DNA of 33,426 nt, from the NCBI GenBank assembly GCA_003427395.1, contig BFEA01001002.1, positions 112,987 through 146,412 on the forward strand, in the 5' to 3' direction. The position numbers were made by a program, and so were the translations under genes. The notes under the pieces were generated by a model, which was given only the letters and a program-made list of their open reading frames with translations, was not told the origin of the DNA and made no database searches. The stretch comes from Chara braunii. Taxonomy: Eukaryota; Streptophyta; Charophyceae; Charales; Characeae. Below, one piece after another: positions 9,129 through 17,573 of this stretch (within the stretch, counting starts at the first letter, position 1; each line of letters begins with the position of its first letter).

Positions 9129-9846
9129 CCTCCCCCTTGCGTTAGCTGAGCGTAACATCATCAGGCGTCCAGGAGTGACCATTTATGAAAGGACTTTAGA
9201 GGAGGCAAGGGAAGAGCTAGCAGAATGGGAACGATGGAAACTGCCAGGTCTTCAAATGAGAGCCAGAGTAAAGGAGTGGGAAGAAGGGGAGCGAATGACC
9301 AATTTTTTTTTCCAGAAAATCAAGACTAGAGGAAGAAATACCCTGATAGATCAATTGGAGGGACCGAACGGTCTAACATTTACCACAGAAGGGATGATTC
9401 AGGTAGCCCAAGAATTCTACAGCAAACTATATGCAACAAGGGAGGCTGAACACACAAGGCAGCAGGTGGAGGAGGCATGATCCAAGTTTCTGCTCCACCT
9501 TCAGCCTACAATTTCCCTACAGCAAGCAGCAAAGCTTGACGCCCTGATAACCCAAGAAGAATTATGGAAGGCCCTGAAGTCGATGTCCCCAAATAAGACA
9601 CCAGGGAAGGATGGATTGACTAAGGAATTCTGGGTAGAGTACTGGCCAATCCCGGGAGAGGAGTATCTAGCATACCTCGAGCAAGCATGGCAAGCAGAAG
9701 GTCTGGGACAGGACCCAGCAACGGGAATAGTCACTTTACTATACAAGAAAGGAGGTCCAGCGAACATCCGCAACTACAGACCAACAACTTTACTCACGCT
9801 AACGCACGAGATAGTAGCCAAACTACTAGCAAACCATCTCACAACA
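9129..9846 (+). pseudogene. LINE-B ORF2: region before RT and first RT blocks
   Basis: This encodes the start of the LINE reverse transcriptase. The linker TIYERTLEEAREELAEWERW and RVKEWEEGERMTNFFFQKIK is typical of plant L1-type ORF2 between endonuclease and RT. RT block 0/1 follows: SPNKTPGKDGLTKEFW, then NYRPTTLLTLTHEIVAKLLANHL. A TGA at 9478-9480 interrupts the frame, which is otherwise open from 9129 to 9846. The endonuclease domain is absent because of 5' truncation. Confidence 0.85.
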
Positions 9847-9849
9847 AGT

Positions 9850-10098
9850 ATTCAAGTCTATATACAATACAAATTCAATACATACTCCAATTGGCATCTA
9901 TCTATAGATAGTAAGCCATCGTAGAGCGATCGATATATATCTCATCCATACGATATATGTGGGACGAAATGTATTTGATCCATATATTAAGACCATATAA
10001 TCGCTACAAATGATAAAGGTATGCATTCCATTCTCCATTCGGCGGACGTGCTTTATTTATGCATCTTTCTACGCTTCGTCAGCGGGATGCTTTCATTT
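9850..10098. other. AT-rich foreign patch inside LINE-B RT
   Basis: RT similarity stops after LLANHLTT and resumes at DQTGFIPGQ in another frame. Other L1-type RTs have only about 15-20 residues between these blocks, but here there are about 250 bp of AT-rich, non-coding sequence. It contains a perfect 14-bp palindrome (CTATCTATAGATAG, 9898-9911) and several ATATAT stretches. No terminal repeats or target duplication were found, so it may be a small insertion or filler DNA. Confidence 0.55.
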
Positions 10099-10099
10099 G

Positions 10100-10478
10100 G
10101 ATCAGACAGGTTTTATACCTGGACAGTTCATATTAGACAATGTCATGGTACTAACAGAGTCAATACGATATATAAAGGACAAGAGAATTAATGCACCAAT
10201 ATTGTTCTTCGACTTTGAAAAGGCTTACGACCAAGTCAGTTGGCCTTTCTTGCAGCAACGTATGGAGAAGATGGGAGTAGGCCCAAACTTTCGAAAATGG
10301 ATCAGAGTTCTCTACAACAACGCATATGGGCAAGTTCAGATTAATGGTCATCTTTCAACGAGATACAGGATGTCGCGTTCAGTCAGGCAAGGGGACCCCT
10401 TAGCTGCACCAATCTTCCTATTTATAATGGAGGCGGTGGCATCCTTCTCAGAAAGGATCCATCAATCCAACGATTGGT
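10100..10478 (+). pseudogene. LINE-B ORF2: RT palm segment
   Basis: The segment reads DQTGFIPGQFILDNV, ILFFDFEKAYDQVSW (containing the first catalytic Asp), GQVQINGHLS and SRSVRQGDPLAAPIF, which are the conserved L1-type RT blocks 2 to 4. It would be followed by the YADD block, but the frame ends at TAA where element 2 is inserted. The continuation lies at 20029. Confidence 0.9.
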
Positions 10479-10483
10479 AACGG
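10479..10483. repeat. Target-site duplication of element 2, left copy
   Basis: AACGG directly precedes the LTR start TGTGACG. It matches the bases after the right LTR (ACGG at 20029-20032, or AACGG if the last LTR base is shared). Confidence 0.8.
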
Positions 10484-12990
10484 TGTGACGCCCTAACCTC
10501 ACACCCAGCGCGACTTCCTGATTGGAGTGGGATGGGGGCCCGGAAGTGCGAAAAGGGGTGTGCCAAGGATTTTAGGAAAGTGGGGGTGGAGTCCCAGGTC
10601 GGAACTGAGATCTCCTGTGGCAAGTTTCGGGGGTATAAGCGCAAAGAGGGTGTGCACAGAAAGGAAGTTGCTGATGTCGTGCAACATAAGGCAGATAGCA
10701 TGCGCAGTGCATCTCAGGCTAAAGATCCAGGGCACTTTTCCACGATCACAATACCGATAGATCTAAGCACTCGTGCATTCTTGAGCGAAATCCCAATAAC
10801 ATTGCCCCTGCCAACGAACTCAATTTTCAAGCCTAAAGAAGTGGGAATCATCATCTCCTCTGGTTTTGCCTTCGTGGCTGGTCGCGCGGTTCGACCAGTT
10901 GTCAGCGCCGCTCGACTTCGGTGCGGGTTCGCCGAGCGAATTCCGAGGCTCGATAGGCCTGGTGCCGCCGACACTTTTTGCACGGTACGCGGGGCTAGTA
11001 GCAGGCTATGGAATTCCACAGCACCACCGTGAGTTGGTGATATGGAAGGAGGAGGTGGAAGAGAGGGAAACTGGTAGTAATAACGACGAAACCGGGGGAT
11101 ATGAAATACTACGTGTTATAAGTATCCGGGTAATCGGGGCCCCCAGGATCGTTAGTTATGGCACAGTGAAAGTCCCTCGCACACAATCAATCGCTTTCTG
11201 TCAGACAGGGGGATTCCGGATTTCTTAAGTTCCCCCGCCGTCCGAGTTGTTCACCTTCCCAGTATTCGCGGTATTCCGGGTCCCTCAGACTCTCACGATC
11301 GGACATCCAGGAGGGAAATTTCGCAGCCATATCGGTTGAGAAAGCTCGGTCCCCTGCATCCTTATATGGAGTTCCAAGGCTGACTCACGCAGATGAATGC
11401 GTACGCGGTGACTCGGTCTCCTCGAGATCGCTGTCGTACGCGAGCGTGCACATGAGAAACAACGGGTTGGTTCATCGTGTCGATCGCATTCAACATGCAT
11501 GCAAATATCCTAACCCTGCGGCGTCGGGTGAGATCCGATCATTACATATCATACATGTGACAAAAAAGGAGGAAAGAAGAGAAAGGATCAGAGACTTCTT
11601 ATAACACTCTTGTCGATCGAACGTTTAACGACTAAACCAAAACATCCATAATCGAGCGCTTTCAATCATATCTGAGCGTATAGCTCACGCAAGTGAGCAG
11701 TAGACAGAGGTGAAATGGGCATCGCAAAACAAGATTGGAAATCCGAAAAGATCGATAATTAAAAGGGAATTCACATTCAGTCCATGCATACATACAAAAT
11801 GCGAACGACAAGGAAAATCCGAGACGATTTACAAAACAAGTCCAAAAAGAAGGTCGTCATAAAATCGACCATATCCGGATCCAAAATTATACAGATGAAT
11901 AGAGGAAAAGAAAGGGACAACGAAAAGAACCTTATCCCACACCCACACAACTGCTCTCTCTCTCTCTCTCTACTTCTCTCTCTCCCGATGCAGGGAGTCC
12001 GTCGCCTCGCATCAACACAGAGTTGTCACCCCGCTTGGTTCGAGCATGCAAGCCAGGTTCGCCCGTGCGCCATAGTCCGTCGTGGCCCCGCACGTCAACC
12101 CTGCATATCCGACACCAGCTCGTCAGATCGCCCAACTCTCACACTCACTCACCTTCCAAACTTGCTCGTTAGCCGACCCTCACTGATCGCGCTAACCTCG
12201 AAATTCTTAGAGAGCAAACTAATCGCGCTTGCAGAATTTATAGCGTGCATGTCTGCGTGATAGGTACGGGATTAAGCACAGGTGGACAAGAGGAGAAGAG
12301 AGGAAGTGCCTACGTCTGCATGGCCAGGCCACGGCGTGGGGGTCGTAGCCACAGTCCACGCATCGATCCGGTCATGCAGGCGCTCCGACCAATTAGAACA
12401 GAGTATGTGAGGCGAGGAAGAAGGAGAAGGCGGGCAAACACGAGGAAACCAAGAAAGAAGAAATGTACAGTTACAATCGCACCCGCGAAAAATGACAGTT
12501 GCACAAGATTAATGGCGCGATCCAGTGAGAGCCCAGTTCGCAGCGCAGCAAGATGCTCGCAAGCGCGGCACAACAAAATTCATAGTACCTAAATTCCTAG
12601 CCTAAGTCCTAATTGCAAAAAGAAATTTCGATAAAAGTAGAAAAAAAAAACAATTCCGCGAGCTCGTGGGGGCTCGATATCAGTTGAAAATTCAAAAACG
12701 ATATTCCCGCGCAATGATCGCGCCAAAATTCCCAGTGCTCACAGCAGAACAAGAAAGAAGCTATGGTACAGTTATTTCCAGCGCTCGTCATGGCGCGGTC
12801 ACCCAACCGTTGGCACGGGATTTTCTCGACACCGATCCGACAACTTCCAGCAGAAAACGAAAAGAAACGAGGACGTCCATGCAATTTGCCGCCCGACCCA
12901 TCTTCCCGCAACTCACCCATCCGACCCGTCTCATTTCCCCAGGCAGCCTTGCGCAGAAAGTCGCGCGATTACAGAAAATGGTTCATCGCA
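10484..12990 (-). repeat. Element 2 LTR, left (3' LTR)
   Basis: It aligns along its length with 17574-20028. It keeps the full terminus TGTGACGCCCTAACCTCAC that the other LTR has lost. Differences include a longer CT microsatellite (11958-11984), about 15 bp around ATCAACACAGAG (near 12010) missing in the right copy, and many single-base changes. A plus-strand ORF of 166 codons (10532-11032) is antisense to gag-pol. Confidence 0.9.
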
Positions 12991-13614
12991 TATGTGACGC
13001 CCAAGGGGTTCCAATCTTGAGCAAGCTCCCGCTTGCTCACACACTCCATGCGTAGATCAACGCGGAGCTCACACGTGCCACTTACCGTAAGATCTGAGTG
13101 TGGAAGTCATACGACGTGGCATACATGGGCTCAATCCAAAATGTTGCAGGGGAAAGGTTATCTAATTACGGGTGGGGAAGATGGTGGATAGACTTGGGGG
13201 AGAGGGGGCATGAAGCGGTAAATTTCCTCGTCGCTGGAGGGGAGTGGGACGTAATGAATGGAGCGATGGATGCGAGGAAAGTGAGGGTGCCGACGTTGAT
13301 GCGGGAGGGAGGCGAGGTAGTCAGGGTAGAGGGTGCAGAGGGTGCGGCAGATGCAGCGCGGAAGTCGTCATATTCTTCGCACACGGGGATCGTGCCTGCG
13401 ATGACGCAGTAGAACTCTATATGATTATACTCCCGCACGCTAAAGAGGAGGATGTGGAGGGGGAAGGAAGTAACAAGTGAGCGAATAGTAGCATGCGGGA
13501 AAAGGGTAACCTTGAAGGCGGGTGGTGTAGCGGTGATAGAAGAGGGAGAGGGGAAATGGCTGTCATGTATCAGGGAACGGGGGCCGGCTTGGGAGCTGCT
13601 GGATGGTGAGGAAG
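12991..13614 (-). other. Element 2 internal 3' region, unassigned
   Basis: This lies between the left LTR and the acidic ORF. It starts TATGTGACGCCC, which looks like a second copy of an LTR terminus. A 9-bp perfect hairpin (TGAGCAAGC, loop TCCC) spans 13018-13039. No canonical polypurine tract is seen next to the LTR. A long minus-strand ORF (13166-13735) is Ser/Pro/Thr-rich, overlaps the next ORF in another frame and has no recognisable domain. Confidence 0.5.
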
Positions 13615-14535
13615 TCACGGGGACGACGGGATAACAATCGGGGACGAAGCCCGTGCGCCCGCATCTCGACATAAACGAAGGGCTGTGGGTCGAACTGGGG
13701 AGGATTGGGAGGGCGATTGACTCCTTCGGCGGCACCGACTTCTTGATCCCTCCGTGGTGGCGCTTCCATCTCGTTCCTCCTCCTCCTGCGACGGTTCTGG
13801 ATTGCGCGTCGGATCGTCCTGCAGCAGTTGCGGTGGCCCTCTTGATTCTTCGATCCGCTGCTTTTCTTCCGCTGCTGCCCGTCTCCTCTGCGCCACAATC
13901 TCTCTTTCTTCTTGGCTCAGCTTGTCGGGACCACTCGACTCCCCCGCTCCACCTTCTTCTTCGTCTGATTCCACTCGCCCTGAAATGGCCTCTTCCGACT
14001 CGGCGTCCTCCGATCCTTGATAATCGGGATCGTCTTCCCGATCTTCTTCCTCGGCCGATACTTCTTCTTTGTCGTCCTCCTCCTCTTTTTCACTCGTCTC
14101 TCCTGCGGGAGTGCGCCGAATGAGCGGGTCCCACGTGGAAAGATCGGTGACGTTGACGTGTAGGTACGCACCTGCCGAGGGTACGTAATAGCTTCCCTCC
14201 TCCAGTTCCGTACAGGTGGACCAAAGAAGATGTGGTTCCAGGGTACGAGTGAGCGTGGTTGTCCCTGGTCTCTCGTCACAGTGCGAGAGGATCTCCAACG
14301 GCAGGTCGTCGAGTACTTGGGTTAGAAGCACCAGCAGCTCGTCCGTAATGGAACTCAGATGGCCGCTGCGCACTTCTCCAAACACGATCCCCAAAAAATC
14401 TCCCTCCATGTTTGTTCTCCACCCTTGGATGAGCAGCAATTCCAGCTCGTCGTCCGGGATCTCGTCCTCCACTCTCCTGTCCGCGGGTTCCGCCCAATGG
14501 AAGGTGACCCCGAGGAGGCAGCAACTGAGCGCCAT
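13615..14535 (-). CDS. Unrecognised acidic / Arg-rich ORF within element 2
   Basis: A 306-codon ORF on the gag-pol strand. Residues about 1-150 are mixed and could be globular (SCCLLGVTFHWAEP, DDELELLLIQGW, LVLLTQVLDDLPLEIL). Residues about 165-230 are strongly acidic (EKEEEDDKEEVSAEEEDRED), then a Glu/Arg/Gln helix (EEREIVAQRRRAAAEEKQRI), and the C terminus is Arg/Ser-rich (SRSRCRRRSQSPSQSSP). In the same frame upstream, a TGA eight codons before the Met interrupts sequence that otherwise reads on (IKPLDVPILDAVKWTH), so the original protein was probably longer. I do not recognise the family. It sits where RNase H and integrase should be. It could be an extra retrotransposon gene, a Gag from another element, or captured host sequence. 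Confidence 0.55.
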   Translation of the reverse strand: MALSCCLLGVTFHWAEPADRRVEDEIPDDELELLLIQGWRTNMEGDFLGIVFGEVRSGHLSSITDELLVLLTQVLDDLPLEILSHCDERPGTTTLTRTLEPHLLWSTCTELEEGSYYVPSAGAYLHVNVTDLSTWDPLIRRTPAGETSEKEEEDDKEEVSAEEEDREDDPDYQGSEDAESEEAISGRVESDEEEGGAGESSGPDKLSQEEREIVAQRRRAAAEEKQRIEESRGPPQLLQDDPTRNPEPSQEEEERDGSATTEGSRSRCRRRSQSPSQSSPVRPTALRLCRDAGARASSPIVIPSSP

Positions 14536-14684
14536 GTAGGTTTGCCATCAGTGCGTCCACTTGACCGCGTCGAGAATCGGCACATCCAATGGCTTGATCG
14601 TGAAGGAGAGGGATGCTTCCACGGCGGATTGCTAAAACGTGGGGACGTCAGAGGGGAGACTAAAGGTAGAGAGGCGATGGAGGT

Positions 14685-15120
14685 TCATTGAGGCCGAGCG
14701 AAGGGACGAAGCATAGGAAGGGTGACCTCTGGCGCGGTGGAGGAGACCCTAAGCTGGAGATCGATGTCGTTCGTGGTTACGACACGATCGCGCGGTTGGG
14801 CCAATAGTCGTACCCACTCAGTCATGATGCGTGCTGCCCAGTCCCGCAGTTGTCGGAGGATGGCGGTGTGTCGTGATGGGTGCAGTGTTGTGATGTCGCC
14901 TGTTAAGACGACAACGACCGACACGTGGCTCTCGCCAGGTGGGGACAAGCGCAAGAAGGCTGACACCTCGGCCAGCACTCGGGCCACCCCAGACTGGCCG
15001 AACTGGAACTCTATCGCCGCGTGGATGGCCGCCGTACTGACTGAGGATGCCGTACTTGCCGGATCGCTGAGAAGGCTAACCCAGGTACCATTAGTCGCTC
15101 GCTGATCACCTGCTCCGTCG
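14685..15120 (-). pseudogene. Unrecognised coding-like segment following RT in element 2
   Basis: From about 15120 the minus strand is open to 14685. The stretch includes AAIHAAIEFQFGQSGVARV, LTGDITTLHPSRHTAILRQL and DWAARIMTEWVRLLAQPRDR. Composition suggests a folded, partly helical protein. It is not RT thumb, RNase H or integrase. The next frame continues past a frameshift near 14690 toward the acidic ORF, so both may derive from one protein of over 450 residues. The junction with the RT fragment lies at about 15106-15125. Confidence 0.5.
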
Positions 15121-15708
15121 AGTCTTGTTAACGAAATTTTGAAAGGTCACGTTCATCGCCCTTTGGAATGTGGCCGGTGCATTGCAGATTCCCATCGGAC
15201 AACGAATCCACTGCCACGTGCCCTCGAATAATACGAAGGCCGTCTTTGGCCGATCCTCCTCTCTAACCAAGATGTGATGAAATCCGTGGCGAATATCAAA
15301 CTTACTAAAATAATTCGCACAACCAATCGCATCCAACAAATCATCAATCCGGGGAAGGGGGTACACATCCTTAATCGTGATATCGTTCAATTTCCGGTAA
15401 TCAATGCAAATACAAATCGACCGGCTCTTCTTCGGGACTAAGACCACGGGAAATGACCAAGGTCCGATTGCTGGTTCAATCCATCCTTTAACCTCGAACT
15501 CCCGGATCCTTTGTAGCGGAGTTTTTCTTTCCGCGAGAGAATATCGGTATGGCTTACAGTGGATCGGGGGATGCGTTCCGGTCTGAATCTCGTGTTGAAT
15601 GACTAAAGATAATCCAATATCCGTATCCGTTACGCTAATTGCCTCTTGATATTCAGTCAGGATATCCGCAAGCAGTCGGTGGGTTTCGTTAGGTACATAC
15701 TGAGGCAC
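15106..15708 (-). pseudogene. Element 2 pol: reverse transcriptase, truncated before YxDD
   Basis: The ORF carries the first RT blocks: [66 protein letters not shown] (first catalytic Asp), KTAFVLFEGTWQW and CNAPATFQRAMN. This is Ty3/gypsy type. The frame then ends within NFVNKTRRSR, just before the position of the catalytic YxDD block, so the enzyme could not polymerise. The sequence after the break is unrelated to pol. Confidence 0.9.
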
Positions 15709-16174
15709 ATGCAGTTCATATGGTTTTCCATGTATGATAACCGCATGTGTTTTGTGTTCACTCTGTGGTAATTCTCAGTGGGGGGAGAAAAAATGAAGGA
15801 GTTATCCGACCGCCAGGAGAAGACGGTGGCAACCATCTGAGCGTCTTCCTCCCGGATAGCCACTTGTTCTTCCGGGGTCACACCGTCACTAATGTCTTGC
15901 CAAGAAACCGGCTTTTTGGCGATTTTGACCCCAAGCTCGTAAAGCGTCGAGTCATCGCGCCCAGGGGGTTCCAAAGTTTCACTTTCGGCCCCTAAGCGTA
16001 ATAATGGCACCTCCTTACCGGGTGACAGTAAGGAACGAGGCAACCCTGAGATGTCGCAAAACGCCTTCTTCTCTCGGTATCTCGAGAGAAGCGAGGTCGT
16101 GGCTTCGTACAGGGTTCGAGGGGGTTCCAAAGAGTCAATCATCCGGGATACTTGTACGAGGGGTTCCCCAAAGA
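15709..16174 (-). pseudogene. Element 2 pol: protease-RT linker
   Basis: The segment lies in a frame different from both neighbours. It includes SLEPPRTLYEATTSLLSRY, EVPLLRLGAESETLE and ISDGVTPEEQVAIREEDAQM. This fits a variable tether between protease and RT in Ty3/gypsy polyproteins. No catalytic motif is present. Frameshifts at both ends show that it is not translated with its neighbours in this copy. Confidence 0.5.
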
Positions 16175-17422
16175 TCAAAGCCCGGGTCCTTTGCAGGTTT
16201 CTTTCCGTAAGGACGTTTTAGAAGTCTTCTGTTGGATTGGATAGCGAATCAGTTGTCGGATTGTATCGGGATCGGCTTCATTTTCGCTATCGGACTCGCT
16301 GGGTTCCTCATCCTCATACTCGAGTTTCCGAGTTGGTTGCCCCCAGGTGATTACTCGGACAGCGACTCCGGGAGTCGGAGGAATTTTCTGAGTCGGGGGC
16401 ATCATGGTCCACAGAGTTAGGCGCATTAGAATAACATATGGTTTCGCGCCTATACTTCGCAGGATTACCGATAGCCTTTCGAAGTCCAGATTGGCCCGCA
16501 GTGCGACGAGCACCGGTAATCCCAGAAGTACATCGTAGGTATTAACATCCAATACTACCACATCTTCTAAAGCATGAATATTTCCCAACCGAAAGGCGAC
16601 ATTCGTCATTCGACCTACTGCTTTTATCTTTTCTTCATCCGCCGAGACGAGATGGTCTTTCTTGGTTAACGTGAAGACATGTACAGGAGCAGCCATCGCA
16701 GGCATCGGCAAGCCCGTGGCTGCATCTGCCCCGGGCTTCTTGGTTATGATATGTTCCAAATAGGTAACGGGACCAGAGACAAAACCCATGTTTTCAAATT
16801 TATTTCGAAGCGCGGCCATCTTGGCCCGTGCTCTAGCTAGCTCTGAGGAGTCTCCCTCTCTAGGATAATCTTCCCCCTCTAGGAAGTTGGCAGCGAATTT
16901 CCGCTCCATTTCTTTTGCCGCAGATATAATCTGCTACAGAGTATGGTTCATCGGGGAGAACTGTTTTCGCAATTTCGCCTTCATGGTCCTGCTGCGAAGC
17001 CCATCGATGAATAGATCCCTCCCGACTTGTTCCCCTTGCCCAGTTTTGACAAACATCCTATAAAATCGGTTTCGGTATTCTGTGACAGACTCGAGTGGCT
17101 TTTGTACTCGATCTTTAATCATGAACAAAGCTTGCTCCGGATGCATGTAGTCAAATCGGTTCAGGAAATCTCGCTCAAAAGTTGGGAGGTCTACCCAAAC
17201 GTAAGTGCTAAACCAATGATGCGCGTCCCCTCCTAATTTGTCGGGGATGTTGATCCCAGCTTCGTCATTGTCGTACTGTTGTGCTCGTAAGGTAGCTAAC
17301 CACGCTCCGGCTAAGTGATGTGCAGGATCAGAAAGATACAGATCCTGTGGAGCCATGGGTGCTCGAGGCCGCGGAGTTGGGTTCTGGTTTTGGGCTTGGT
17401 TCACAGCCGGTTGAGCATTCAT
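16175..17422 (-). pseudogene. Element 2 gag and defective protease
   Basis: One frame runs from the Met at 17422 to 16175 with a single stop at 16934-16936. The N-terminal part is a Retrotrans_gag-type capsid: HHLAGAWLATLRAQ, DAHHWFSTYVWVDLPTFERD and the CA-like VTEYRNRFYRMFVKTG. After the stop a protease C-terminal half is visible: KAVGRMTNVAFRLGN and VNTYDVLLGLPVLVALRAN, the latter being the LGxPWL block. The D-T/S-G active-site segment and the Gag zinc knuckle are both missing, which suggests an internal deletion between about 16690 and 16800. The product would be neither a working protease nor a complete Gag. Confidence 0.85.
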
Positions 17423-17560
17423 AGGGGCTGCTCATCGTCCAGCCGATCTACTCCTTGTTACCACGGGATCACGTCGTGGCGCGTTCCGCTGTCTTGGTCG
17501 TCCTCTGTTCGCTAGATCGCTTTGCGCCCTTTGTATTAACCCGGAAGCCTGCCACGTGTC

Positions 17561-17573
17561 GGCTCCGATACCA
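17561..17573 (-). promoter_or_regulatory. Element 2 primer-binding site
   Basis: The minus strand reads TGGTATCGGAGCC, next to the right LTR. It matches the initiator Met-tRNA type PBS except for G at position 8. The LTR terminus TGTGACGCCCTAA expected between the PBS and CCTCAC is missing, as if about 13 bp were deleted between two AA(C) repeats. Confidence 0.8.

Noticed and set aside
12245-12592. Arg-rich ORF in the element 2 LTR
   Set aside because: It is antisense, composition-driven, and the LTR context explains its second copy at 19283-19630.
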